From: Berberis thunbergii
Taxonomy: Eukaryota > Streptophyta > Magnoliopsida > Ranunculales > Berberidaceae
NCBI GenBank assembly: GCA_003290165.1
Contig: QNQO01009134.1
Span: 186,001 to 250,000 of the forward strand
Direction: 5' to 3'
Length of the DNA: 64,000 nucleotides
The first letter of the stretch is position 1. The number at the start of each line of letters is the position of its first letter. Below, one piece after another: positions 18,899 through 30,268 of the stretch. The position numbers and the translations under genes were made by a program. The notes beneath the pieces were generated by a model, which was not told the DNA's origin, did no database searches, and saw only the letters and a list, made by a program, of their open reading frames with translations.

Positions 18899-21286
18899 AT
18901 GACCGTGCAAGCCGCCAGTCCATCACCCACTGGTCCCGGTCACGGGGGATTACCGGCCGGATCCCCAAAGCCCTCTTTTGCCCAGATTCTGGGCAAGATT
19001 TTGGTTGATGATGCTGTCGAAACTCAGGTTGAAGGAACCCATTTCCGTAAGGAGGGGGCTCCATCTATCGGACTCACGGCATCCGATGAGGTTCGGGGGG
19101 AAGCTTTCATGGAGAAACATGTCATTGTTCTCAAATTCTCTAGTTACCGTCCGACTTTGACAGATATTCGTGATTCAATTCACAGAACTTGGGGAATGTT
19201 GGGAGATTTCTCGTTGGGTTTGTTAAATCAACGACATGTGCTCGTACGACTTCAGTCGGAGGTGGAAGCAAAGAAAGTTCTGTCGAGGGATTCTTTCCTG
19301 ATTCGAGGAGTTCGGTTTAAAGCTTTTCGCTGGCATGATGGATTCAGTTTGAAGGAGGATCCTATCTCTGTGCCCCTATGGGTAGAGTTACCTAACCTCC
19401 CTTTACACTTATTTCATCCCCCTATTTTAAAGGCTATTGTGAATTCTTTTGGTGGATATTTGCGAATGGATGATCATACTCGTTGTCTCACTCGGCCGGG
19501 TTTTGCCCGTGTGTGTGTGGAGATGTCTTTAGCGGAGCCATTACCGACTAAAGTTTGGATTGATAGGGTCAATAACAGAGGATTCTGGCAGAAAATTGAA
19601 TATCCAGGTTTCAAGTATTGCGACTTTTGTTCCTTGATAGGCCACCAAGAGGCTTTTTGCAGGAAAAAATTTGGAGTCAAGGCCAGTGGGGGAATTCCCG
19701 ACTCCGAAAAAGTAGAGAAGACGGTTAAGCCGCCTGTGGAACACAAATCATTGAAACAACAATATGTCCCGGTACTTAAACAAGCTCAAATTGATCGACC
19801 AGCGGCTGGCCCGAGTGGCGCTAAGAACAGCCAGGGGGAAGAATTGGTTGAGGACATTGGGGAAACGAAGCCTGTGGCCATTGCTCCGGTCAAGATGGAG
19901 TTGTCAAATAAGTTTGAATCGCTAAATGATCTCATTGCTGATGATGGTATTGAACATATTGTTCCGGTTAGTGTTGAGAAGATCACCGAAAATACAGAAG
20001 AATGCCTACTGGAGGCGGGGTACACCATTTCGGAAATTGTTAATACCATTGGATTGCCAATTCAGCCGAAAGAGTCATCTATTGACTCACATGTAAAGGA
20101 GGTCAAAGGTGGTTTAATAGATGATTTGTCTACTTCCCCCAAAGAAGTGTTGCCGCAGGATGTCACCATGCATGCACAATTGGGACATTCAGGTATAAGT
20201 TTACAATCTGTCCCTAAGTCTACCAACAACCCCGACATATCGTTCAGCTCTCCGAACACACTCAGCTCATGCCCTGCTGGCCCTGCAGCGATCAACAATA
20301 GTTCAGGTGGTGTTTTAGCGATCAAAACTTGTCCCGGCAGTGTCACAGCGACCACCACAGCTTGTCCAGGCAGCGTTCTAGCGACTAACACAGATCCTTG
20401 TTGGGTTCCAGCGTCCATTCCTCCAGTAGCACATGTCACAACCAGTGACCACGCGACCGACACAGGCACATGTCTAGTGACCACTCATCCGTGCCTTTCA
20501 ACAGTTCATGTCACAACCAATGATCCAGGGACCGACACAGGCCCATCTCTAGTAGCAGATTCCAGTCCAGACTCTGAACCAGGTCAGGCCACTGCCGTCC
20601 CCAGCCCATCCCCAGCGCCTCGCGGTATTTCCGGATTTGTTCCTATGGTTGCGCAATGCCCTACGCAACACACCAGTCCTGCTCCAGCTCAAGTCAGGTC
20701 ATTAGAACACATGCAACCAGCTCAGTCCAGCCCGTCTACGGCTTGCCACATGCAGTTCAGTTTGCCACATCAGGTTTCTGCAGATTTTCGGTCTTTCAGC
20801 CCTCGCCCGCAGATGATGCCCAGTCCCAGGCCACCACCACTTAATGTTCATAACCCAGGGGACGTGGTATCTCAGATAACAGGGACTGAAGTTGGGAATG
20901 CTTTAGCTCAGCCGACAGTGATGGCACAGTTGACAGAAATTATGAACAAGCGCGCTCAATCCATGGTTACGGGTACTGTTTCAGTGCCCTCGGCGGTCAG
21001 AAATGATGTGGATGGGAGTCTGTATGATGTTTTCGTCCAGTTGGTGGAGGAGAGCCGTGTTTTACAAAGTCAGAAACATTCATACCCCACCAATACAATG
21101 GTTAACGCCACAGATGATAGTGACGCGGCTGCGTCGGATTCGGAGTTGGGATTGGAACCACAGGCTATTAAGGATGTACATTTGGGGGCACTCTCTTATA
21201 AGGATCAACAGAACAAAGTCATATCGACGGCCCTCCCGGGAAAACGTCGCAAGACTAAGAAGGGTAAAGCTTCTGTCCGTATTTAA
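18899..21286 (+). CDS. LINE ORF1 protein (DUF4283, CCHC knuckle)
   Basis: A 795-residue frame. The ATG at 18899 follows an in-frame GTG and matches the second ATG of the related copy. An N-terminal Ser/Pro segment is followed by a DUF4283 RRM-like domain (~70-230) and a zinc knuckle C241-x2-C244-x4-H249-x4-C254. A long low-complexity Pro/Thr/Ser tail ends in an acidic block (DDSDAAASDSELG) and a basic C-terminus (GKRRKTKKGK). By family it binds the element's own RNA in the ribonucleoprotein that ORF2 acts on. The tail contains imperfect repeats around CPGSV and TDTG. The stop is separated from the ORF2 start by one base, so ORF2 probably uses reinitiation or a similar mechanism. Confidence 0.9.
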   Translation: MTVQAASPSPTGPGHGGLPAGSPKPSFAQILGKILVDDAVETQVEGTHFRKEGAPSIGLTASDEVRGEAFMEKHVIVLKFSSYRPTLTDIRDSIHRTWGMLGDFSLGLLNQRHVLVRLQSEVEAKKVLSRDSFLIRGVRFKAFRWHDGFSLKEDPISVPLWVELPNLPLHLFHPPILKAIVNSFGGYLRMDDHTRCLTRPGFARVCVEMSLAEPLPTKVWIDRVNNRGFWQKIEYPGFKYCDFCSLIGHQEAFCRKKFGVKASGGIPDSEKVEKTVKPPVEHKSLKQQYVPVLKQAQIDRPAAGPSGAKNSQGEELVEDIGETKPVAIAPVKMELSNKFESLNDLIADDGIEHIVPVSVEKITENTEECLLEAGYTISEIVNTIGLPIQPKESSIDSHVKEVKGGLIDDLSTSPKEVLPQDVTMHAQLGHSGISLQSVPKSTNNPDISFSSPNTLSSCPAGPAAINNSSGGVLAIKTCPGSVTATTTACPGSVLATNTDPCWVPASIPPVAHVTTSDHATDTGTCLVTTHPCLSTVHVTTNDPGTDTGPSLVADSSPDSEPGQATAVPSPSPAPRGISGFVPMVAQCPTQHTSPAPAQVRSLEHMQPAQSSPSTACHMQFSLPHQVSADFRSFSPRPQMMPSPRPPPLNVHNPGDVVSQITGTEVGNALAQPTVMAQLTEIMNKRAQSMVTGTVSVPSAVRNDVDGSLYDVFVQLVEESRVLQSQKHSYPTNTMVNATDDSDAAASDSELGLEPQAIKDVHLGALSYKDQQNKVISTALPGKRRKTKKGKASVRI

Positions 21287-21287
21287 G

Positions 21288-24200
21288 ATGATAGAAAACT
21301 TTTTGTTTTGGAATGCTCGTGGGATCGCAAATCAGGCCACGAGGCGGAGGTTGAAAAATATGGTGTTGGAGCATAAAGTTAGAATTCTTATGATTGCAGA
21401 GCCTATGATTCCTGCTAGTAGATCTATGGAGATTGGTAACAAAATCCATCTTGGTGGTTTTGCCTCGAACGACTCGGTTGGTGGAAAGATTTGGATCTTT
21501 TGGGATTCTGCTCTCACTTTTTCGGTGGTGGATATGTCGGACCAGATCATTCATTGCCAGGTAAAGGATTCTGATTCTAGAATATTTTTCATATCTTTTG
21601 TTTATGCTAAATGTTCTGTAGATGGTAGAAAGGATCTATGGTTGAATATGACAAATTTTGCTACTTCCCTTGTCCTTCCCTGGATGGTCGGAGGAGATTT
21701 TAACACTTATTTGAATTCTGGTGAGAAAGTAGGAGGGGTGGAGCCATCCTTGGCAAGTATGTCACACTTCTCTGATTGTATTGAAAACAATGGTCTCATT
21801 GATTGTGGCTTCTCGGGTCCTCACCTCACCTGGTGTAATAACAGACGGGGTAGTGAGCGCATTTGGGCCAGATTGGATAGGATTTTTACCAATTCTGCTT
21901 GGTTGACAGATTTTGGTAGCCCAAAAGTGGAACACCTTTGTCGAACTTTCTCTGACCACTCTCCGATGTTGGCTTCCATGCCAACGCATTCTAAGGGCGG
22001 TTATGTTCCATTTCGGTTCCTTAATATGTGGACGACCCATCCTGAATTTATGGACTTCGTCAAGGAAACATGGTTGACAGACATGGGTTCTATGAGGCCT
22101 ATTGATCGTGTGGATGCCAAACTTAAATTGACACGCCGAGCTCTAATTCAGTGGAATAGGACAGTTTTTGGTAATGTGTTCAGCAAAATTCGTGCATTGG
22201 AAGATGAAATGCAGCAGTGGGAAACAATTCTTTTGGCAGGTTTTGCGAATAACAGTACTAATGGGTTAAATGTCAATGCTAACTGGGATGTTCAGGCTTG
22301 CTGCAATTTACACCGTTGTCAGGCAAAGTATAGATTGGCTTTCAAACAGGAAGAGCTCTACTGGATCCAAAAATCAGGTGAAAAGGAATTCAAGGAGGGG
22401 GATGCCTGTACTAAATACTTTTTTGCTTCCACTAAATCCAAACAAAAGAGACGCGTTATCAATCAGATAACCTTATCTGACGGTAGAACTATCTCGGAAC
22501 CTGATCAGATTCTGGGTGAAGCCAATCAGTTCTTTTCGAAGTTGTTGTCATCTCAAGGTGAGGTTAGGGAGGATGTGGATTTGTTAAATTGTCTCCCGAC
22601 ATTGTTGGATGCTGGTCAATGTGAGGCTCTGGTTCAACGCCCCTCTCTGATGGAAGTAAGGGATGCAGTTTTTGACATTCCCAAAAATAGTGCGCCAGGA
22701 CCGGATGGTTTTACTGCTGACTTTTATCAGGCTTGCTGGGAGGTTTTGAGTATGGATATATGGGATGCTGCTATTCAATTTTTTGAAGGAGATGCTCTGT
22801 CGGCGTCTTTCTCGACAAATTTCTTGGCCTTGATTCCCAAAATTGTTAATCCAGGTTCTTTTTCTGATTTTTGCCCCATCAGTTTATGTAATGTGATTTA
22901 TAAGATCTTTAGCAAAGTTCTGTGCAATAAGCTGGTAGATATTCTGCCAAGATTGATTTCGCCGGAGCAAGGAGCTTTTGTTAAAGGCAGGTTTATTGGG
23001 GAAAATATTGGACTAGCGCAGGAATTGATCAGAGACATCAATAGGAAGGTTATTGGAGATAACGTGGTGCTGAAAATTGACATGGAGAAAGCTTATGATA
23101 GACTGGAATGGAATTTTTTGCTTAAAGTGCTTAGAAAATTTGGATTTACGAGTAGATTCTGCCACATCATCTCTAATTGTATTACTTTTTGTGGCTTCTC
23201 GGTTTTGATTCAAGGAGTTTACAAAGGTTTTTTCAGATCCACTAGGGGACTTCGGCAGGGAGATCCCATATCCCCGTTTCTTTTCATTATTGCGTCCGAG
23301 GTTTTGAGTAGGGGTTTGACATCAGCCTTTGAGACTGGCAAAATTGGTTATTACTTCACTCCAAGGCATTGCACCCCTATTTCCCACCTTCTGTATGCCG
23401 ATGATACACTTATTTTTTTGAATGACAGACAATCCTCAGTTACGGGATGTATGGATTTTCTGCGTCGGTTTTGCATGGCCTCGGGACAGAAAATTAATGA
23501 AGAAAAAAGTTCTTTTACTCTGGCTGATCAGAGCACAGCGGAGCGTATTGTTGCGTTAAAAAGTGGCACCGCTTTCCAATTTCATTCGGCTCCATTGAAA
23601 TACTTGGGTGGGCCTGTTTTCCAAGGGAGAGTTAAAATTTCCTATTTTGAAGATTTAATTTCTAAGATTCAGGTTCGTATTCAAGGATGGAAGGCCAAAT
23701 TGTTATCTCCAGGAGGCCGACTAATCTTGATAAAGCATGTCCTTAGCTTCATTCCGATTTACATTCTTAGTACCATGTGTGTACCAAGGACTGTCATAGC
23801 CCGAATTAATAGATTGTTGGCGGACTTCTTTTGGGGGGATTGTGAAGGTCGCCTTAAGAAAAAATGGGTTTCATGGGAAAAAATTTGTTTTCCATTGGCG
23901 GAAGATGGCGTGGGTGTTAGAGACTTGACGGTAGTGATGAAGGCTTTTCGGGTCAAGGCTCTGTGGAGATTACTTACTTCCGACTCGTTATGGGCTACTT
24001 TCATGAGGAATAAATACTGGGTTCAGGGTGTTGGTTTGAAATGTCAACCTGTGAGAAGTGGTTCGTCTCCGTTTTTCAAAGAGATCATGAGTGGGCGAAA
24101 TTTTCTCTTGAGCAATTCGCTTTGGCGTATTGGCACTGGGGATATTGGTTTCTTTGAGGAGAATTGGAACATGGTGGCTTCTTTCAGGAGATCGGCAACA

Positions 24201-25472
24201 TTGGTTGATCAAGATTCTTGGCCTTCATTCCATGAGGTGTCGTCCACCAACTTTGTCTTGGTTCATCGGGATCTCCGAAATTTAGCGCGTGACCTTCATG
24301 CAGATATTCTTCGTGGGGAGAACAATGAGAAGGACACGTGTGTGTGGGTTCCAAACTTGAATGGGTTTTTTTTCGCTTCAGTCGGCGTATGAACGGTTAC
24401 GAAACCATGGGCAGGTCAATGCATTAAGTCACTTTCTTTGGCACGACATTCTGCCGTCCAGAATATCAGTTTTTGTTTGGAAAGTAATTCGTCGAGGAGT
24501 ACCTGTGGACAGTGAATTATACAGATGTGGGTTGAGCATAGCTTCTAGATGCCATTGTTGTACCTCGCCAAAACAGGAATCTCTGAATCATCTCTTTCTT
24601 GATGGAGAACTGGCTAGGCAGGTGTGGAATCATTTTGATAGGATCTTTGACGTTCATACTCGACGCCCAGCAGAAATATCTACGGTTCTTGCCATTTGGT
24701 TCAATAAAGCTAACCGCTCTTCGCAAACAGGTGCGCTTTTCTTCCTCACTCCTATGTTCATTATATGGAAAATTTGGAAACAAAGGTGCAAATGTTTGTA
24801 TGAAAATGCTTCCCCCAATTCTGCTTTTGTGATCTTGAATATTCGGCGCCAGTTGAGATTAGCTAATAATTTTATAACTCCCAAACAAGTTAGCAGTAAT
24901 AAGGCTCCCCTCCAATCTTTGGGGTTGGAAGTGCTTCCTGTTAAAAGGAAGTCTGTTCGTTTTGTTTACTGGAACCCTCCCCCCAAAGATTTTGTTGCGA
25001 TAAATATAGACGGTTCCTCTCGGAAGGATATGATAGCCGGTGGTGTGGTTATTCGTGATCCCTGTGGTTTATGTGTTGTGGGAAAATCTATTTTTTCGGC
25101 GCAGGTTCCCATCACAAAGCGGAATTTTCGGCTCTCTTAGAGGGTCTTCGCCTCTGTATCCTTCGGGGATTTAACAAGGTGGTTATTCAAACTGTTTCTG
25201 ACATGGTTTGTGGTTGGTTTAAGGATAGCTTCACAATCCCTTGGCATTTGGAGAACATATTGAAGGAAATCAAGTTGTTGACAGAGAAGATGACGATTAA
25301 CTGTCAACATATCTATACAGAGGCAAATGCGGTCGCTTCTACATTAGCTGATAGAGCTTTTCATGTTCTTGGGACATGTTCTTTTATTGGGGCTGATCTT
25401 CCCAGGCGAATAGCTGGCTTGATCGTGCTTGATAGAGTCCAAACGGCGTATATTCGTCATGGGGAAGACTAG
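21288..25472 (+). pseudogene. LINE ORF2 (endonuclease, reverse transcriptase, RNase H), two frameshifts
   Basis: From ATG 21288 the first frame covers an AP-type endonuclease (WNARG with N9, E38, GGDFN with D137/N139, SDH with H224) and reverse transcriptase (NSAPGPDG ~467; DMEKAYDR with D598; RGLRQGDPISPF ~653; YADD 703-706 at 23394). It stops at 24392. A T8 run (24366-24373) marks a one-base slip. Homology continues in the next frame with the zf-RVT region (HFLWHDILPSRISVFVW, CHCC...LFLDG) and the start of RNase H (INIDGSS). A second one-base shift near 25100 is needed for HKAEFSALLEGL and the rest, to 25472. In RNase H the expected TDS reads TVS, so a catalytic Asp also appears lost. Probably dead, though recently intact. 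Confidence 0.9.
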
Positions 25473-25752
25473 AGTCTGCTCGTGTTGTTTCTGGTTTTGG
25501 GTTGGCGTGATGATTATGAGTTGGTTGTCTAGGATGGCTCCACATGTTCCTTCTGTTTTTGGTCTTCGTCCTTAGACGTCTTTTTGTTATTGTCTTTCGG
25601 GCAATTGTTTGCAAGAGGTTTACATTATTTCGTTCGTTGACTTTATGCGGGTAACGTCGTAATGTACCCCCGCGTCGTTTGTAAGTTTTTTCTGGTTTAT
25701 TAATAAAGGTCTGGCATCCCATAGTTGCCCCTCCCCACTGGAGGTTAATTGT

Positions 25753-25775
25753 AAAAAAAAAAAAAAAAAAAAAAA
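25753..25775 (+). terminator. LINE 3' poly(A) tail
   Basis: An uninterrupted run of about 23 A follows the LINE 3' UTR and merges with the A that begins the target-site duplication. It is the retrotransposition tail; the run also contributes a possible sequencing-length ambiguity. Confidence 0.85.
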
Positions 25776-26177
25776 CTAAAACATAAGGATTGTCAAAAAA
25801 AAATTTACTTCAGCTACTGGCAATGATGCACGGACTCAGACACGGACACGACACGGCGACTCGGCAATTTTCAAAAAAATAGGACTCGGCGACACGGTCA
25901 AACTTAATTTTTTAATATATATTTTTTGTAACTCATCAAATTCAAACATATCAATAATACATTCAAATTCATTCATTCAAATTTACAAATGCATAATAAA
26001 GTCAAGCTCAACTGCTCAAATAGTCAAGTCATACTCATAAAGCATAATTTCATTAACTTGGTACTGTAAATTGATACTGTAAATCTCATAAAGTAGTCAA
26101 GTCATACTCATATAATTTCATTAACTTGATACTGTAAATTGATAATTTTAAAAACTCACCAGTCACCAGCAAGGCGG

Positions 26178-28459
26178 TTAGATCTCTTCTTCATTAACTA
26201 GCTCATCCACTGTCACATTTTCTGCATCCAACAGTCTAGCCTCTAGCTCAGGTTCATCAAGCGAAAGACTGGCAATCTCAAGCACTCCAGTAGCATCCAA
26301 ATCCAACGAATCAATAGTATCTCCTGTGACATCCCACATCCTTGTCTCACCTTCTTGGTACTCTTGTTTTCTTCTTGACAAAAGATGAAGGTTGGAATGC
26401 ACATACACTAAATCTTCAGCTCGTTTTGGAGTCAATTTGTTCCTTTTTAATGAGTGGATGTTGTTATATGTGCTCCAATTCCTCTCACAACATGAGGAAG
26501 AACAAGGTTGGCCAAGTAACTTCAAAGCAATATTCAAGAGATTAGGTGCACTGGTACCATGAGCAACCCACCACACATCAGGATCTAGGTATGCTCTATT
26601 CTGTATAACATCACTTTCTGCAAACTGCCCAGCAGCAGTTGAAAACTTTACATACTCTGTAACGACCACTCTTCTCTCTTCAATTAGAGGAAAGTATCTC
26701 TTGAAACATATATTTCTCTCATTTGTAATCTCAGGATCTTTGTGTGGCGCAATACGATTAGAATCCTCTTGCAACCATTCGGTGCTATAATACCTATATT
26801 ATATATTAATATTAGCAATGTCCCAAATAAAAAATAAGTAGAATAAAAAATTAAAAGCAATGGAATTATTTACCTTGGATTCAAGGAATGTGCTAAGCAA
26901 TGCAGTGGTGTGTTGTTTTCTCCCATCGATCTACCAATATCTGATGCACCACTGAAAAAAACTCTGACTCCTCCTCACTAGTATTTTCCTTTCCTTCATG
27001 ACTATAAATAACTTGTTTCACTTTCTCAATCATAACATCCCACATCTCATACACCAAGTGAAGACAACACTTATCTGTATCAGCCCTCCGCAACATTGAA
27101 TAAATAGGCTCTGTGAAACGAAGCACATAATCCACTTTGTCCCACCACAAGTCATCCAATAGTATTCCTTTCACAATCCGTGCTTTGTCAACATCATCTT
27201 CCTTATAGTAATCCCACTTATCTCCAATCACCATACTTTGGATGCTACTTTTAATGTCTTTCAACCTCTTAAGCATAATTATGCTTGAAGCAAAGCGTGT
27301 CTCAGCTATGGAAAGCAACTTCAATCTCGAATGCTCATTAAACATGTGAAACCTCATGGAATGGTTCATGACAAAGTTCTTGATCATCACCCCATCCCCA
27401 ACAACATCAATAATCCAACTACACAAACTGTAGGCCTTTTCATTTGCAGGCGTGTTCTTTGGAGCGCATATATTCTTCAAGGCAAGGTTGAGAGTGTGAA
27501 CTACACAAGGTGTCCAAAAAACCTCAGGATACTCGCTCTCAACAAGTAAACCTGCAGCCCTACAAACTGGAGCATTGTCGGTTATAACTTGAACGACATT
27601 CCTTGGCCCAACCTCACGTACAACTTCCTTGATCAAATTAGCAATGAAGAACTTGTCTTTGTATTCCCCTTCACAGTTCACAGCCTTTAAGAACATTGGA
27701 CCACCCTCATTAATCACTATGAAATTAATGAGAGGCCTCCTTTGATAATCAGTCCACCCATCACAAACAATTGTTGCCCCTTTAGTAACCCATGTGGACT
27801 TTGTTCCCTCCAACAACCTCTCAATGTTGCTCCTTTCATTTTGAAGCAATGTCGTCCTCAATGCATTATACCCAGGAATCTTGTAACCACTAATAGACTT
27901 TGCTTTATTCGTTGCAAAGGTAAAAGCCTCCTGAAAATATGGATTCCTTGCAAGGTTGAATGGCAAGGCAGCTGAGTAGAACGCCCTTGCAATCAAAGCA
28001 TCCAACTCTTGTCGCTCACTCATATTGAATGCATGTGCAATAGGATTAGTAATGGCTCTCCTCTTCCTCTGTTCATTGTATGAAAGTGGAACTGAAGGGC
28101 CAACCCCCCCCCCCCCCCCCCCCCCCCCCACTACTTGAACTCAGGTGAGGGTGACTATTTGATCCCACTGAATGAGGTAAAGGAACACTTCGTATCCTTG
28201 AACTTTCAGCTTTCAATGCAGCTTCATCAATAAATTTTTGCACCTCTCTAAGTTGTATGGGGGAGATTTTGGCACAAATAGTTATCCCATGACCACTTAT
28301 CTTCAACAAGTGGTGCTTCAATCTAGTAAGAGAGCCTGTATATTCTTTCTGACAATAGTTACACTTCCATCTAAGGTTTTCCCCACCTTCATTTGGTTTT
28401 CCTAATCTTGTCACATGCTTCCAAAGATCATCCCCAGTTTCTTGGCCTGCTAAAACCAA
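26178..28459 (-). pseudogene. hAT transposase, nearly intact, two one-base frame disruptions
   Basis: Segments in order on the minus strand: a BED zinc finger (WKCNYCQKEYTG...HHLLKISGH) from ~28459; a Gly tract; a DUF659/RNase H-like core with CDGWTD and ITDNAP catalytic Asp motifs (28131-26893); an intron with GT-AG ends (26794-26873, 80 bp); and the hAT dimerisation domain (CCERNWSTYNNIHS, with the catalytic Glu; 26793-26178). No ATG occurs at the BED start; the upstream ttttagcag looks like a splice acceptor, so an earlier 5' exon is likely. The BED and core frames disagree by one base across a 26-base C run (28104-28129), and a single extra A near 26910 ends the core early (normal reading resumes as NNTPLHCLAHSLNPR). 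All key catalytic residues are present. Confidence 0.88.
28104..28129 (-). repeat. G26 homopolymer in transposase linker
   Basis: Twenty-six C on the plus strand encode poly-Gly on the minus strand between the BED finger and the transposase core. The flanking coding frames differ by one base, so the length of this run decides whether the protein is continuous. Such runs are also a common source of sequencing and assembly length error. Confidence 0.9.
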
Positions 28460-28800
28460 TTTTAATTTCTTATTTAGTTTTCACTTTTCACTTTTCACTT
28501 TCCAACAAATAGGTGCAAGGAAGGAAAACATACACTTGCAGGAAAAAAAATTTCAAGAAAAAACATACACTTGCAGAGATTCAGAGATTCATACACTTGC
28601 AGAGATTCATACACTTTAAGAAAAACATACACTAGCAAGAAAAAACGAATCGCAGGAAGTTTCATACACTTGCAGTTGCAGGAAAAAAAAATCAAATGAA
28701 TCGAATCGAATCGAATCGATTGTTGAAATCGCTGAAATTTCAAAAAAAAAACATACCCACTTGCAGAGATTCAGAGAATACTAGCAGAGAAAAAAAACAT

Positions 28801-28970
28801 AAATCGATGAAATGGGTCGACTCACATAACAGGAACGATCGATCGATCGATCTCTACATCTCAGGAAAAGAAAACAGAAATCGATGAATCGATGAAATGG
28901 GTCGACTCACATAACAGGAACGATCGATCGATCGATCTCTACATCTCAGGAAAAAAAAATTTTGATCGAT
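28801..28970. repeat. 85-bp tandem duplication with cgat runs in hAT 5' region
   Basis: The unit aatcgatgaaatgggtcgac... followed by aacgatcgatcgatcgatct occurs twice, 85 bp apart (gatgaaatgg at 28806 and 28891). The stretch 28540-28790 upstream of the transposase holds further short repeats of acacttgcagagattca. These lie in the untranslated part of the hAT element. Confidence 0.7.
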
Positions 28971-29079
28971 CGATGGCTGCGAAAGGGTTTCGGGTTTTTT
29001 TTTTCTCTGCTCTGACTCGGTCTGTGTGGGAGGAAGAATCGTGTGAAATTAACATTTTCGTAGTCAAAGAATTTTGACT

Positions 29080-29235
29080 ACCTCCGGACCGAGTCTGGAC
29101 CGTGTCCGGACCGTATTTGATCGTGTCTAGACCGTGTCCAGATCAGTCAACGAATTTTGACCGTTGACCCCGTGTCCAGCGCGTGTCGTACGCGAATCCG
29201 TATTCGATACGTATTTGACGCGTGATTCGGGGGGT
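29080..29235. promoter_or_regulatory. hAT subterminal repeat block (putative transposase sites)
   Basis: Within ~180 bp of the right end the words gaccgtgtcc, gtccggaccg, gtgtctagaccgtgtcc and cgtgtccag recur at least five times. The left end (25845-25875) has acacggacacgacacggcgac. hAT transposases usually bind short subterminal repeats in addition to the terminal repeats; that role is inferred here. Confidence 0.55.
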
Positions 29236-29548
29236 TTTCGGAGAGTCGGTGCATCATTGGCTACTGGGTACTTGTCAACAAGAAAGAAGCCAAAATATGT
29301 AATCATTCTTTTGTTTTTGGTGGTGGACTTCAAATCGAACCTGTTAATTATATATTCATGAGCATCCATAGAAAATTAGCAGAAAGCTGGTACGATCACA
29401 TCTGAGAGAAACGAAAATTGAAGCTACAAATCCACTATAATCTATCATGACAATCAAACTTTACAAAAGGACATGAATTCAGTTTTATTGTATAGTATTC
29501 TGTACAAACTATAAACACAATTTCCACAAATCACACAAACATAATCTA

Positions 29549-30268
29549 TCAATTCCTAACTAAAGCTTCAATAAGAGAAGTAAACACAACAGTGGGATCT
29601 CCAATAACGGCAGATATAATGAGTTTTAGCACTACTTTCACCATTTTCCAGTACTTGTTCGTCTTTCCTCGGCTTGAGCTAGCTCCATTTTGGAGTACAA
29701 GTCGGAGATTAGGAGGTACCTTACCATCCAAACTAACCAGACCGTTGCTTTCACCATCACCATAGTATTCCCGCAGCATGTCTTTCACACAAGAAACATG
29801 AAACTGGCACTTTCCGTTGTCTGATATGTATGACCATCCCTTGATGTTTCCACATAATTCCTTAATCCCACACTTTGCACATTTCGATGACATGCTCTTC
29901 TCAAGTACTAATTTCACTCCATCACCGTGTAGAATATGTGGTAGATTTGCACAACATGGGTGCATGTCATAACCACATTTGTTGCAGTGGTACACGAACC
30001 CATGCACATCTCTAGCACAAATATCACAGCACCTACCACTTTGCCCTCTCACCAGCAACACAAAGAAACACTTTTTGAAAAATGGGTGGGTTTTAGAAGG
30101 AGGAGCTAATGCGCAATCCTTGTGGAGATCATAGTTACAGCCTTCACATCTGTATCTAGCTCCAAACCCGGGCTCCTTGCACCCATCACACTTGTATGCT
30201 GCTTTGTAGGATTTCCATTCAAGCTTGTGGCAGTGGCTAGGGTGAACTATTTTGTTGAAAATCGTCAT
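29549..30268 (-). CDS. DC1 domain cysteine/histidine-rich protein, gene 2
   Basis: Intact 239-residue frame from ATG 30268, the tandem paralogue of the gene at 10291-11013. It has the same zinc-ligand layout: HPSH at the N-terminus, YKCDGC...CEGCNYDLHKDC, CCDICA...CNKCGYDMHPCC, a third KCAKC...CQFHVSC module, and a hydrophobic C-terminal segment (VKVVLKLIISAVIGDPTVVF). Its upstream region (30269-31220) is continuous, unlike gene 1. Downstream, a hAT element and a LINE separate it from the duplication edge. DC1 proteins are plant zinc proteins of largely unknown biochemical function. There is no sign of decay, and the pattern of change (ligands conserved, loops varied) suggests both paralogues have been under constraint. 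Confidence 0.9.
   Translation of the reverse strand: MTIFNKIVHPSHCHKLEWKSYKAAYKCDGCKEPGFGARYRCEGCNYDLHKDCALAPPSKTHPFFKKCFFVLLVRGQSGRCCDICARDVHGFVYHCNKCGYDMHPCCANLPHILHGDGVKLVLEKSMSSKCAKCGIKELCGNIKGWSYISDNGKCQFHVSCVKDMLREYYGDGESNGLVSLDGKVPPNLRLVLQNGASSSRGKTNKYWKMVKVVLKLIISAVIGDPTVVFTSLIEALVRN

Larger units (their letters stand above)
18368..25773 (+). mobile_element. Near full-length L1-type LINE, 15-bp TSD
   Basis: 7.4-kb non-LTR retrotransposon: 5' UTR (18368-18898), ORF1 (18899-21286), ORF2 starting one base after the ORF1 stop (ATG 21288), a 3' UTR with aataaaggtctggcat, then a ~22-base A tail at 25753-25773. The direct repeat aactaaaacataagg is at 18353-18367 and 25774-25788. ORF1 is intact; ORF2 has two frameshifts. 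Its relative at 5982-8690 shares the 5' UTR, ORF1 and 3' end. Confidence 0.95.
25821..29259 (-). mobile_element. hAT transposon (BED type), 8-bp TSD GCTACTGG
   Basis: Terminal inverted repeats CAATGATGCACGGACTC (25821-25837) and, at the right end, CAATGATGCACCGACTC on the minus strand (29243-29259) match at 16 of 17 bases. The 8-bp duplication gctactgg flanks both ends (25813-25820, 29260-29267). The 3439-bp interior encodes a BED-DUF659-hAT transposase on the minus strand, with two frame-breaking changes. Both ends carry subterminal gtgtc/ccgtgtcc repeats. It lies only 24 bp from the end of the LINE target duplication. Confidence 0.95.

Noticed and set aside
21003..21287. Upstream extension of LINE ORF2 to 21003
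   Set aside because: It overlaps ORF1 out of frame, and homology with endonuclease starts at MIENFLFWNARG (21288).
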